From positions 1 through 30,078 of the forward strand of contig CAZPDM010000054.1 in the NCBI GenBank assembly GCA_964585305.1: DNA of 30,078 nucleotides, written 5' to 3'. How positions within the stretch are numbered: the stretch's first letter is position 1; each line of letters opens with the position of its first letter. Below, one piece after another: positions 1 to 8,169 of the stretch. The DNA comes from CAZPDM01 sp964585305. Lineage in GTDB: Bacteria; Planctomycetota; Uabimicrobiia; Uabimicrobiales; JABWCH01. The notes under the pieces were generated by a model that was not told the origin of the DNA, did no database searches, and saw nothing but the letters and a program-made list of their open reading frames with translations. A program made the position numbers and the translations under genes.

Positions 1-1967
1 CTTGCATTTTGAGCTTTAGCAACGAAATGTCCTTCATCTGGGAAATAAACTAAGCGGGAAGGAACTCCTTGTCGTTGTAATGCTGTAAACATTTGGAATC
101 CTTGAGTAATAGGTACACGGAAATCAAGTTCACCATGAACAACCATTGTAGGAGTACGGAAATTTGCAGCATATCGGGAAGGAGAAAACTTTTCATAAAG
201 TTCAGGATGACGATATGGCATTCCTTTAAATTCCCATTCCGGAAACCAAAGTTCTTCTGTCGCACCATATTTTGATATTAAATCAAAAACGCCAGCGTGA
301 GAAATAAGGCAATCAAATCTGTCTGTATGTCCAGCAATCCAGTTGATCATATAGCCACCATAGCTAGCACCAGCAGCAGCTAAACGATTGCCATCCATAA
401 AAGAATATTTTTTCAAAGCAACATCAAGACCAGTCATCAAATCTTGATAAGGCGCTCCACCCCAATCGCCACTTACAGCATCGCAAAATTTTTGGCCATA
501 GCCCTTAGAACCTCTAGGGTTAATAGCTAAAACAACATACCCGGGTGCAGCAAACATGGAAAGATTCCAACGATAATGGAACTCATCTGACCATTCGCCT
601 TGTGGACCACCATGAATAAGGAACATTACAGGGTATTTCTTTTCTGGATCAAAGTAAGGAGGTTTTACAATTAAACCATGTACACGCCATCCGTCAAAAC
701 TTTCAAACCAGAAATCTTCTACAGGTTGAAAAACTAATTCATCAGTAATTTTTTTGTTTGTAAAGGTCAATTGTTTTACATTTTCGCCATCTCTATTAGC
801 AGTAAAAACTTCAGCAGGAAGCCCTACATGTTGTCTTAAAAACACTAGTGTACTTCCATCAGCAGAGATTTTAAGGGAAGCATTTGTATGCTGATCGATC
901 AATTTTTCAACAACACCACCTGCAATTTTAACACGATAAATTACATGTCGGCCATGATTACTTGTTGTAAAATAAATACATTCGCCACTAAAAATAGGCA
1001 TTCCTACATCACGATCGAAATCTTTAGTAAGATTTGTAACTTCTTTTGTTTCCAAATCCATCAACATAAGATCAGTTTCATCTGCCTCAAAACCAGCGCG
1101 AGCCATACTTAAATACGCTAAATATTTACCATCTGGAGAAAGTACAGGACTATTATCATTACCACGATTAGTAGTAATTTGTTTCGATTCTCCACCTTCT
1201 ACAGAAACACAATAAATATCATTATTAGTAGAAGTAGCAAGGAAAGAGTCTGTATTTGTTGTATAGATCAGTTTTTTATTTTTAGGACAATAACAATAAT
1301 CTATCTCACCACCTAATGATATAGGAGGCGCATAATATTGTCCTGGAGTAAGATCACGATATTCGCCGCCTTTGGCTGGCAATGCGAAAATATGATTGAC
1401 TTTATTATTTGTCCAATGATTCCAATGACGATAAAGCAATTGATCAATTACTCTTGCTTTAACTTTAGATTTTGCTTTTTCTTCGTCAGTTTTAGCAGTT
1501 TCTTCTAATGTCTTGCCAGGATAAACTTGAGCAACAAAAAGAAAATACTCTCCATCAGGTGTCCATTCAAAACCATCTGGAGCAACTGGCAGATTGCTAA
1601 TTGTTGAAACTTGCTTGGTCTCCATGTCCATAAGACAGATTTGATCTGTTCCGTTATTATCACTGATAAAAGCTAATTTAGTTCCATCCGGACTCCAACG
1701 AGGATTGCTTTCATAACCAGCATAGTTTGTTAATTGGATAGCTTCTCCGCCTTGTGTAGGTACCATCCAAAGGTCCATATTGCTGCCATTATCTTCCATT
1801 CGGTAAGATATTACTGCATAAACAATATTTTTGCCATCTGGAGAAATCTGAGGACTAGCTAAACGTTTGCAATTCCAAAGGTCTTCGACAGTAATGGCAT
1901 GTTTTTCTGCAATTACTATAGGAAGAAAACAGGCTAAAATCAATAGCAATGTAGTAAACTTATTCAT
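1..1967 (-). CDS. S9 family prolyl oligopeptidase-like peptidase, secreted, C-terminus cut by window edge
   Basis: Serine peptidase of the acylaminoacyl-peptidase / prolyl oligopeptidase type (S9), probably hydrolysing peptides outside the cytoplasm. Translation from the ATG at 1967-1965 gives 655 residues with no stop before the window edge. Residues 1-20 are a hydrophobic signal peptide (MNKFTTLLLILACFLPIVIA). Residues about 25-420 hold repeated TolB/WD40-like propeller motifs (SPDGKN, SPDGTK, SPDGKY). The alpha/beta hydrolase domain follows, with the nucleophile Ser535 in GASYGGY, Asp615 in GELDFRVP and His647 in PDEGHF, so the full triad is present. Only a short C-terminal tail should be missing. 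An AGAAAGG stretch precedes the start. The family assignment is firm; the natural substrate is unknown. Confidence 0.93.
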   Translation of the reverse strand, partial: MNKFTTLLLILACFLPIVIAEKHAITVEDLWNCKRLASPQISPDGKNIVYAVISYRMEDNGSNMDLWMVPTQGGEAIQLTNYAGYESNPRWSPDGTKLAFISDNNGTDQICLMDMETKQVSTISNLPVAPDGFEWTPDGEYFLFVAQVYPGKTLEETAKTDEEKAKSKVKARVIDQLLYRHWNHWTNNKVNHIFALPAKGGEYRDLTPGQYYAPPISLGGEIDYCYCPKNKKLIYTTNTDSFLATSTNNDIYCVSVEGGESKQITTNRGNDNSPVLSPDGKYLAYLSMARAGFEADETDLMLMDLETKEVTNLTKDFDRDVGMPIFSGECIYFTTSNHGRHVIYRVKIAGGVVEKLIDQHTNASLKISADGSTLVFLRQHVGLPAEVFTANRDGENVKQLTFTNKKITDELVFQPVEDFWFESFDGWRVHGLIVKPPYFDPEKKYPVMFLIHGGPQGEWSDEFHYRWNLSMFAAPGYVVLAINPRGSKGYGQKFCDAVSGDWGGAPYQDLMTGLDVALKKYSFMDGNRLAAAGASYGGYMINWIAGHTDRFDCLISHAGVFDLISKYGATEELWFPEWEFKGMPYRHPELYEKFSPSRYAANFRTPTMVVHGELDFRVPITQGFQMFTALQRQGVPSRLVYFPDEGHFVAKAQNA

Positions 1968-2067
1968 AAAAACCTTTCTAAAGAAAGAAATATAAATAAA
2001 GCCAATTATAATCATTTTAACATAAAAACAAGTTTAGCTCAAATATTTTATTTAAAATAAAATCCTG

Positions 2068-2090
2068 ATTCTGCTTAGAGTTAGCAGAAT
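2068..2090. repeat. 8-bp perfect inverted repeat
   Basis: ATTCTGCT and AGCAGAAT are separated by 7 nt, followed on the + strand by T-rich DNA. It lies between the divergent S9 peptidase and the membrane-protein operon. It could be a weak terminator or a protein-binding site; the sequence does not decide. Confidence 0.4.
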
Positions 2091-2115
2091 TGTATAAATA
2101 TTTTTTATTTTTTTC

Positions 2116-2181
2116 TTGCTTTACTATATACAATAAAGTATAAAGTACTTTGTGATATAAAGTACTTTATACTTTATTGTA
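2116..2181 (+). promoter_or_regulatory. Promoter with overlapping long palindromic operator
   Basis: A promoter-like pair TTGCTT (2116-2121) and TATAAA (2139-2144) has a 17-bp spacer. Its -10 lies inside a perfect 23-bp inverted repeat (arms 2129-2151 and 2159-2181, 7-nt centre). Each arm carries the palindrome AAAGTACTTT (2142-2151 and 2159-2168), so TATAAAGTACTTT also occurs twice as a direct repeat. The site is 37 bp upstream of an operon whose second gene is a winged-helix regulator. Autorepression by that regulator is the natural inference. No clear Shine-Dalgarno precedes the ATG at 2219. Confidence 0.65.
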
Positions 2182-2218
2182 AAAATATAATAATGTAATC
2201 TTTTTTTTATAAAAAATT

Positions 2219-2818
2219 ATGAAAAGACAACAACTGATTGAAGATATTGCTTACATCAAATCTGTAATCAACTCCTCTTTACATTACACAAATTTATCTG
2301 GAATAGCCGCAGTTATATCTGGTATTGCAGCTCTTTTTGGAGCTAGTTTTAGTTTAATCATGTTTGAAGAAACTGATTTCTATGCGATGGAAAAAATGAT
2401 TGATTTTATTATTGTATGGATATTAGTTTTCTTCATTTCTGTTTTTGCACATATTTATTTTATCAATCGTAAGGCTAGAAAAAATGGAGAACTAGCTTGG
2501 TCACGATTATCTCGACTTATTGTTTATGCATTAAGCCCTTCTCTAATACTTGGATTTTTTATGACGATATTTTTTTTACAAAAAAATCAATTTTCCTATA
2601 TTCCTCCATTATGGATGATTTCTTATGGATTAGGAGTATGGTCAGCAGGGCTTTTTTCTATACCTGAACCACGTTGGCTTGGTGCAAGTTTTATGGTGAC
2701 AGGGTTATTTACTTTGTTTTTCTTACTAGATTATAACTTTATCATGTTAGCAATATCTTTTGGCGGCTATCATATCGTTTATGGTCTCAGACTAATCTTT
2801 CGATATGGTGAGGGTTAA
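2219..2818 (+). CDS. Polytopic membrane protein co-transcribed with a winged-helix regulator
   Basis: A 199-residue protein of unknown function. The N-terminal 25 residues are soluble, then about six hydrophobic segments can be seen (roughly 26-48, 59-82, 100-121, 133-150, and two within 153-191), with a basic loop near residues 82-90 (NRKARKNGE). No enzymatic motif was recognised. The stop codon (2816-2818) directly abuts the ATG of the regulator gene, so the pair is almost certainly one operon. Membrane protein plus small winged-helix regulator pairs of this kind are common in bacteria; the membrane partner may be the regulated target or a signal-sensing partner. The start is the first in-frame ATG after the operator and lacks an obvious ribosome binding site. 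Confidence 0.8.
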   Translation: MKRQQLIEDIAYIKSVINSSLHYTNLSGIAAVISGIAALFGASFSLIMFEETDFYAMEKMIDFIIVWILVFFISVFAHIYFINRKARKNGELAWSRLSRLIVYALSPSLILGFFMTIFFLQKNQFSYIPPLWMISYGLGVWSAGLFSIPEPRWLGASFMVTGLFTLFFLLDYNFIMLAISFGGYHIVYGLRLIFRYGEG

Positions 2819-3151
2819 ATGAAGCCACAAACCCAAGCTAAAGAATTCGATAAACTCATGGAATTGGATAAAATTATTCATGAGCGAGTACGGCTGGGAA
2901 TCATGGCAGCTTTAAGTGCAACACAATTATGCTCTTTTCATGAACTTAAGCATAAACTCAATGTTACAGATGGCAATTTAAGTGTCCATCTTAAACTGTT
3001 ATGTAATCATGGATATATCACAGTTCACAAAAGTTTTATCGAAGGAAAACCTCAAAGTTCTTATGAACTAACTGAATATGGCCGTACGGCTTTTAAAGAA
3101 TATATTAACTCTTTGGAAGGTTTCATCCGCAAATTAAATCTGGGGCAATAA
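2819..3151 (+). CDS. Winged-helix transcriptional regulator (HTH_34-like)
   Basis: A 110-residue DNA-binding protein built almost entirely of one winged helix. Residues about 18-50 form the first helices (IIHERVRLGIMAALS), residues 48-68 contain the recognition region with the family-typical TDGNLSVHLKLL, and residues 70-90 the wing (KSFIEGKPQSSYELT), ending in YGRTAFKEYINSLEGFI. This pattern matches the PF13601-type regulators related to ArsR/MarR; no metal-binding cysteine pair is present. It begins on the base after the stop of the membrane protein, with GGTGAGGG upstream serving as ribosome binding site. It probably binds the palindromic site at 2129-2181 upstream of its own operon; that target is inference. 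Confidence 0.85.
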   Translation: MKPQTQAKEFDKLMELDKIIHERVRLGIMAALSATQLCSFHELKHKLNVTDGNLSVHLKLLCNHGYITVHKSFIEGKPQSSYELTEYGRTAFKEYINSLEGFIRKLNLGQ

Positions 3152-3205
3152 CTTCGCCTACAAGAAAAACAATTTTCTATAAAAATTTAGAGGGAGAATA
3201 TTTGT

Positions 3206-3940
3206 ATGGAATTGGAAAGTTTGCCACGTCATGTTGCTATTATTATGGATGGAAATGGGCGATGGGCCCAAGTTCATAATAAACCCCGAATTTGGGGGCA
3301 TCGTATAGGAGCAAAAGTTGTAGATACTATTACGAGAGAGTGTGCTAAAATAGGAATACAACAATTAACTCTTTACGCATTTTCTTCAGAGAATTGGCAA
3401 CGTCCGGCAGATGAAGTAAATTACTTGATGTGTCTTTTACGCAGATTTTTAATTAGCGAACGAAAAATTCTTATGGAAAACGATATACGTTTGACAACAA
3501 TTGGACAAATAGATCGTTTACCAGAATCTGTTCAGCGTGAATTAGAAATTACAAAAGAAGTGAGCAAAAATAATAAACGTATGGTATTATGTTTAGCTCT
3601 TTCTTATGGGGGTAGAGCAGAAATTGTAGATTTAGCAAAATCTTTAGCTAAAAAAGCAATTTCCGGAGAAATTTCAATAGAACAGATTGATGAAAAATTG
3701 TGCCAGCAAAATTTATATCAATCTGATATGCCAGAGTTAGATTTATTGATTCGCACAGGTGGTGAAATGCGATTATCTAACTTTTTGTTGTGGCAAGTAT
3801 CATATTCAGAATTATGGATTACTCCTACCTTTTGGCCAGATTTTTCTATATCTCACTTTCATCAAGCATTGCGAGATTTTGCAAGGAGAGATCGAAGATT
3901 TGGAAAAGTTATGCCTCTTCCTAAAATTGCTGCTGTCTAA
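3206..3940 (+). CDS. uppS: Isoprenyl transferase (undecaprenyl diphosphate synthase)
   Basis: Cis-prenyltransferase making the C55 undecaprenyl-diphosphate lipid carrier used for peptidoglycan and other envelope polymers; cytoplasmic, membrane-associated. The 244-residue length is normal. The N-terminal signature HVAIIMDGNGRWA carries the catalytic Asp15 and the FPP-binding residues. The downstream signatures YAFSSENWQRP and RTGGEMRLSNFLLWQ (with the SELW that follows) are conserved. The ATG is preceded by AGAGGGAGAA. It follows the regulator by 54 bp in the same direction. In many bacteria uppS is followed by cdsA and dxr; here it stands alone and is closed by a terminator. Confidence 0.96.
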   Translation: MELESLPRHVAIIMDGNGRWAQVHNKPRIWGHRIGAKVVDTITRECAKIGIQQLTLYAFSSENWQRPADEVNYLMCLLRRFLISERKILMENDIRLTTIGQIDRLPESVQRELEITKEVSKNNKRMVLCLALSYGGRAEIVDLAKSLAKKAISGEISIEQIDEKLCQQNLYQSDMPELDLLIRTGGEMRLSNFLLWQVSYSELWITPTFWPDFSISHFHQALRDFARRDRRFGKVMPLPKIAAV

Positions 3941-3944
3941 AAAG

Positions 3945-3991
3945 AAAAAAAGCCCGCTCTACCAGATTATGGTATCACTCGGGCTTTTTTT
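3945..3991. terminator. Bidirectional terminator between uppS and the kinase gene
   Basis: AGCCCG (3951-3956) pairs with CGGGCT (3980-3985), with A7 before and T7 after, plus an inner stem TACCA/TGGTA (3960-3964 and 3970-3974). It can terminate both convergent genes. Confidence 0.85.
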
Positions 3992-3992
3992 G

Positions 3993-6900
3993 TTAATCTT
4001 CTTTTAAATTTTCATCATCTTCTTCTTGTTCAGCTTCTTGTAACTTCTTTTCTTCTTCTGCTAACTTTGACATCCATTTTTGATATTGTTCTTGTTCTGA
4101 CAACATCGTATTATTATAGGCAGAAGTGGATGCAGCACCAGGAGGAGATTGTGGTAATGATGGCAAGGATTGTGCAGTTTCAAGTTTTAGAGAAGAATTT
4201 AAGTCTTTAGATGCTTGCATTTTAAGCTTTAGAGAGTCTTGTCCGGATTTTTGATCTTCTTGCAAGTATTTTTGAGCTTCTTCTAAATCTTTTTTTACTT
4301 TTAACACATGTTGTTTAGCCAATTCTATTTGAATCAATCTTTGTTTTCTTGCTTCTTTTCTTCGTTTTATTGTGGCTTCTAGTTCTTGTTTTTTATTTTT
4401 TATTTTTTCAACAAGTTCACCTTTTTTATCATGGATTTTACTAGTAATCGTTTCTTTTGTATCATGAACTCTATTGGCAAATTTTTCGATTCTACTTTGA
4501 GATTGAGTAGCAGTTGTTTTTGGCTGATTGCCAGTAGCAGTTGTTTTTGGCTGATTGCCAGTAGTAGCAGTTGTTGTTCGTTGATTGCCAGCAACAGTTG
4601 TTTTTGGCTGGTTAGTAGGAATCTTGGGTTGCTCTTTAGTAGAAGGTTTTATTTTAGGAGGCAAAATTGGTTTAGTAGAAGGTGTTTCTGATTCGTCTGA
4701 TTCATACATCATTGCAAGTTCACTATTAGAACTATCTTCTTGATTTTGAGCTTTTCCCCCTTCTGTTACTGGTTTTTCCTTTTGCATTAAAGAATTTTGA
4801 TTTGCCATTGCCAATTGAAATAATTCCATATTCAATTTTGCTCTATTCGCATACGCAAAACGATAACTAGGGTTAGCTTGAATAGAACGCTCAAAACTAA
4901 TGGCAGCGTTATCATAATCCTTAGCATCAAGATATAATTCTCCTAAACTATTATAGGCACAAAATAACTGCGGATTTAATCTCACAGCAGTTTCTAAAAG
5001 ATCAATCTGTTGTTTTCGAATCTTGTCTTTATTTTCATTTGTATATTCTTTAGCCAATTCTTTAGCCTTCATAATGCAATAAAATTCATTATGTTGGGTA
5101 TTAGTACGCTTGAGAGCATTTTCTAGCATTGTATTATATATGCCGGCTAATTCATACTGATTTTTTCCAACTGCAATTATTATTAAATAATATAATGCAG
5201 CAGAATCATTTTGATCTTCAGAAATAGCTTTTTGGAATTTTTCTTCAGCAAGAGAATAAAAATCTTTTTTTAGTTGAAGATCTTTTTGCCCATTTTTTTG
5301 TCCATATCTCATGCAAAATTCGCCCCAATTTGTATAAAAAAAAGAACATGGGGCTAATTTTTCTGCTTCAACATATACAGGTTCAACATGTTTTTTATAA
5401 TCTACTTTTTCTAAATCCCAGCGTCCAACATCATTTAACATGCCAACCATTTTATTTAAACGAATTTGCCAGTTCCAAGTAAGATATACGTAAAAAATAA
5501 ATCCGGCAATCATTCCAAATAAAGAAAATAATGCTACAGTGCGCTCTTTATTCCGACGAACCCATTTTGTAGTACGCGTAATAATTGTAGGAGGTTTAGC
5601 TAAAATTGGACGGTTTTCAAGATAACGCGATAAATCATCTGCCAATTCCATAGCTGTTTGATAACGTTTGTTAGGTGCTTTTTCAAGGCATTTTAATAAA
5701 ATAGTCTCTAAATCTATATCAACATTAGCATTGATTGTACTAGGGCGAAGGGGATCGTATCGAATCACCATATTTAAGATTTGAAAAACATTATCACCCT
5801 GAAATACTGGCTTCCCTGTAATCATTTCATAACCAATTGCACCTAAAGAATAAATATCGCTTCGATTGTCGGTTTTTCCTCCCTGTGCTTGTTCTGGTGG
5901 CATATATGCAGGAGTACCCATAATATCTCCTGTCTTAGAAAGACCTGCCTCGCCTTCTAGTTTTGCCAATCCAAAATCCATAACTTTAGGTTGATCATCT
6001 GTAATCATCATAATATTGCCAGGTTTTAAATCGCGATGGATAATTCCAGCACGATGAGCACAATCAATTGCTTCCGCAATAATTTTAAGAATACGCGCAG
6101 CTTTAGTCGGTTTAAATATTTCTTCATGGATACAAGCAGAAAGAGTCTTTCCGCTCATAAATTCCATAGTAAAATAGGGTTGAGGATGTATATCAAATTC
6201 ATATATCGTTATAATAGCAGGGTGTTGTAGACGTGCAGTAGCTTTTACTTCTTGCATAAATCGTTGAGTTTGCATTGCTGCAATATTTTCTTGTAAACGC
6301 AACACTTTCAAAGCTGCCATTCTTCCAATTTCTATGTCATGGACTTTATAAACAATCCCCATCCCGCCTTCGCCTAGCTTTTTTAATATTTGGTACCGAC
6401 CAAATTGTTTTCCTAATTCAATCCGATTTGATTGTTGACTAGAGCCTTGATAAGGACGCGTAGGAGAATTTGACTGCCCTTCTGGTTGTTTCGTAGTATT
6501 AAGATTTTTTTGTTTTGTTTTTTGTTGCGTTTCAGAGGAACTAGATGGTTTAGCCTGCGTTGCGTTTGCTGAAGGGACTCTAGCATTTGTAGTTGCAATA
6601 ATCTTTTTTTCCGTAGGTTTAACATCATCCGCTATATATGTTTGTTCCGAATTTATATTTGTATCAACCAACTGAGTAACATTATTTTCTAAAGAAGCCT
6701 CTATGGGGGGAGAATTTGAAAAAGTATCCTCCGAATTATTTGAAATCATTGTTGCAGCAGTAGAATCATTATCATGGCTATCTAACATAGTTTGTTCTGT
6801 GTTACTTGTATTTAAAACTGTTGCAGCAGTAGAATCATTATCATGGCTATCTAATATAGTTTGTGCTGAATCACCTGTATTTAATATTGTTGCAGCAGTA

Positions 6901-7367
6901 GAGTCATTTTCCTTGTTTTCATTCAATGCATGTGCTGAATTAGTTGTGTTTAAAAATGTGGATGGATCATTAGATTCGCAAATATTTTCTTGATTAGCTA
7001 GCATGGTTTCAGCTATCCCAATGTCTTTTATTGTTTCACTGATTTTAAATTTGCTAATATTTTCTTTGGCTAATGTTTTTAATAATCCTCCATGATCTTT
7101 ATCTACTCCTAAAATCAACTGCAATAGATGAACCGTTCGTAATTCGTCCTGAGAAGTTAATCTTAGAGCTGATTCAAAATTTTCCATTGCTTCGGGTTGA
7201 CGCTCCAGATGCTCTAATATTTTAGCTCTTGCTGTAAATATAAATGGATCCTGAGAAATTTCCAACATTTGATCGTAGCATTTTAAGGCCTCTTGCCATT
7301 CACCAGCAATCAACAAAAATTCACAACGAAGCCTTAGTTGTTCTAATTTGGGATTATTAGTAATCAC
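3993..7367 (-). CDS. Membrane-anchored Ser/Thr protein kinase with TPRs and repetitive linkers
   Basis: A Hanks-type protein kinase of 1124 residues. Residues 1-85 form TPR-like helices. Residues about 130-320 are a low-complexity Ser/Thr/Asn linker with a 23-residue repeat. The kinase domain spans about 324-590: P-loop GEGGMG (about 331-336), Lys354, HRDLKPGN with Asp446, DFG with Asp464, and the activation segment GTPAYMPPEQ, so all catalytic residues are present. A single TM segment lies near 607-630. The extracytoplasmic part has TPRs (about 690-860), a linker of GNQPKTTAT repeats, a Lys/Glu-rich coiled coil and an acidic tail. Translation starts at GTG (7365-7367) behind AAAGGAA. It lies 97 bp downstream of the parA operon in the same direction. 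The architecture resembles planctomycete TPR kinases; its substrates are unknown. Confidence 0.93.
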   Translation of the reverse strand: MITNNPKLEQLRLRCEFLLIAGEWQEALKCYDQMLEISQDPFIFTARAKILEHLERQPEAMENFESALRLTSQDELRTVHLLQLILGVDKDHGGLLKTLAKENISKFKISETIKDIGIAETMLANQENICESNDPSTFLNTTNSAHALNENKENDSTAATILNTGDSAQTILDSHDNDSTAATVLNTSNTEQTMLDSHDNDSTAATMISNNSEDTFSNSPPIEASLENNVTQLVDTNINSEQTYIADDVKPTEKKIIATTNARVPSANATQAKPSSSSETQQKTKQKNLNTTKQPEGQSNSPTRPYQGSSQQSNRIELGKQFGRYQILKKLGEGGMGIVYKVHDIEIGRMAALKVLRLQENIAAMQTQRFMQEVKATARLQHPAIITIYEFDIHPQPYFTMEFMSGKTLSACIHEEIFKPTKAARILKIIAEAIDCAHRAGIIHRDLKPGNIMMITDDQPKVMDFGLAKLEGEAGLSKTGDIMGTPAYMPPEQAQGGKTDNRSDIYSLGAIGYEMITGKPVFQGDNVFQILNMVIRYDPLRPSTINANVDIDLETILLKCLEKAPNKRYQTAMELADDLSRYLENRPILAKPPTIITRTTKWVRRNKERTVALFSLFGMIAGFIFYVYLTWNWQIRLNKMVGMLNDVGRWDLEKVDYKKHVEPVYVEAEKLAPCSFFYTNWGEFCMRYGQKNGQKDLQLKKDFYSLAEEKFQKAISEDQNDSAALYYLIIIAVGKNQYELAGIYNTMLENALKRTNTQHNEFYCIMKAKELAKEYTNENKDKIRKQQIDLLETAVRLNPQLFCAYNSLGELYLDAKDYDNAAISFERSIQANPSYRFAYANRAKLNMELFQLAMANQNSLMQKEKPVTEGGKAQNQEDSSNSELAMMYESDESETPSTKPILPPKIKPSTKEQPKIPTNQPKTTVAGNQRTTTATTGNQPKTTATGNQPKTTATQSQSRIEKFANRVHDTKETITSKIHDKKGELVEKIKNKKQELEATIKRRKEARKQRLIQIELAKQHVLKVKKDLEEAQKYLQEDQKSGQDSLKLKMQASKDLNSSLKLETAQSLPSLPQSPPGAASTSAYNNTMLSEQEQYQKWMSKLAEEEKKLQEAEQEEDDENLKED
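4506..4612. repeat. 27-bp coding tandem repeat in the kinase tail
   Basis: Four imperfect units start at 4506, 4533, 4560 and 4590 (the third has a 3-bp insertion). On the minus strand they encode GNQPKTTAT-type units. The repeat keeps the frame and forms an extracytoplasmic linker after the TPRs. Confidence 0.85.
6751..6957. repeat. 69-bp coding tandem repeat in the kinase linker
   Basis: Three units start at 6751, 6820 and 6889 with an exact 69-bp period. They encode 23-residue units containing DNDSTAAT between the N-terminal TPRs and the kinase domain. The first two units are nearly identical and the third is diverged. Confidence 0.88.
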
Positions 7368-7464
7368 AATAAATTCCTTTCCAAATTTGCTAATGTAGTA
7401 ATTTTATGAAAAGAAAGTTTTGGAGATATACGAAAATTTAAAAAAAACGATAGGAAAAAAGTTA

Positions 7465-8169
7465 TTAATTTTTTGTCAAAAATGCCAAATCTTCTTTACT
7501 CCTTTTTTCTGTTCCATTTACAATCATTGCAATTAAGGAATCTTTATCTTTCTTTTTTAATCTTTCTCCAGATGCTGCAAAACGTTTTAACTTAATTAAT
7601 GCTCGCAAATCATCTTCCGAAAGTTTGTTTAATTCATTCCTTAAATTTTCTTTACCATCGCGATTAAAAATCGTAAATATATCAATGATGGGAGTATTTT
7701 TTTTACTGCGAAGAGTTCTTGTTTTTTTAGGCTTCTCATTTTCTAAATGACCTATGTTTTTTGGGATATTTCGTTTTTGCAATATAGCTTTAGAGTTACT
7801 TTCTTCTAATTGACATTCAGAAATTATTTTAATATCTTGAGTTATTGTAGCTATTGGCATTGATAATTTAGGAATGATTTCTGATTCTACTTTATCTTTT
7901 GATGCTACTTCTGATGTAAGTTTCGATGCATCAATTTCGTATTTTTTTTCCGGTACTATTTCCGAATTACTTTTTATTTCTGGTATATTTTTAGTTTTTA
8001 ATTGTTTATTTTGTTCTATAGTAGATAGAAAATTATTTGCAGTTTCACAAACTATAAAAATAAGAGAAATAAGTTCATCTTTAGTAAATAATTCTAATTT
8101 TTGTTTAAGACTTTCTAATGTAAAAAGAGAAAAATTTGGATTTGATGTATTCCTTTTTTTATTTGGCAT
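7465..8169 (-). CDS. ParA-linked hypothetical protein with two similar helical motifs
   Basis: A 234-residue protein with no firm family. Its ATG (8169-8167) overlaps the end of parA by 11 bp, so translational coupling is likely and it occupies the usual ParB position. It has no recognisable ParB signature (no GxRR box, no HTH). Residues about 14-34 (LESLKQKLELFTKDELISLI) and about 176-195 (LRNELNKLSEDDLRALIKL) look like two copies of one helical motif, flanking a charged, low-complexity middle (about 55-150). The C-terminal part with ASGERLKKKDKDSLIAMI resembles SAP or Rho-N type nucleic-acid-binding helices. A role as DNA-binding or cargo adaptor for ParA is inferred from position. Confidence 0.75.
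   Translation of the reverse strand: MPNKKRNTSNPNFSLFTLESLKQKLELFTKDELISLIFIVCETANNFLSTIEQNKQLKTKNIPEIKSNSEIVPEKKYEIDASKLTSEVASKDKVESEIIPKLSMPIATITQDIKIISECQLEESNSKAILQKRNIPKNIGHLENEKPKKTRTLRSKKNTPIIDIFTIFNRDGKENLRNELNKLSEDDLRALIKLKRFAASGERLKKKDKDSLIAMIVNGTEKRSKEDLAFLTKN

Noticed and set aside
3759..4007. 82-residue + strand ORF overlapping the end of uppS
   Set aside because: It lies in another frame of uppS and its terminator, with no ribosome binding site and A/T-run composition.
4386..4691. 101-residue + strand ORF with repeated Ser/Cys/Trp units
   Set aside because: It is the antisense shadow of the GNQPKTTAT coding repeats of the kinase.
6751..6957. Regular 69-bp repeats as a possible CRISPR array
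   Set aside because: Repeats are in frame inside the kinase gene, lack unique spacers and encode a regular peptide.
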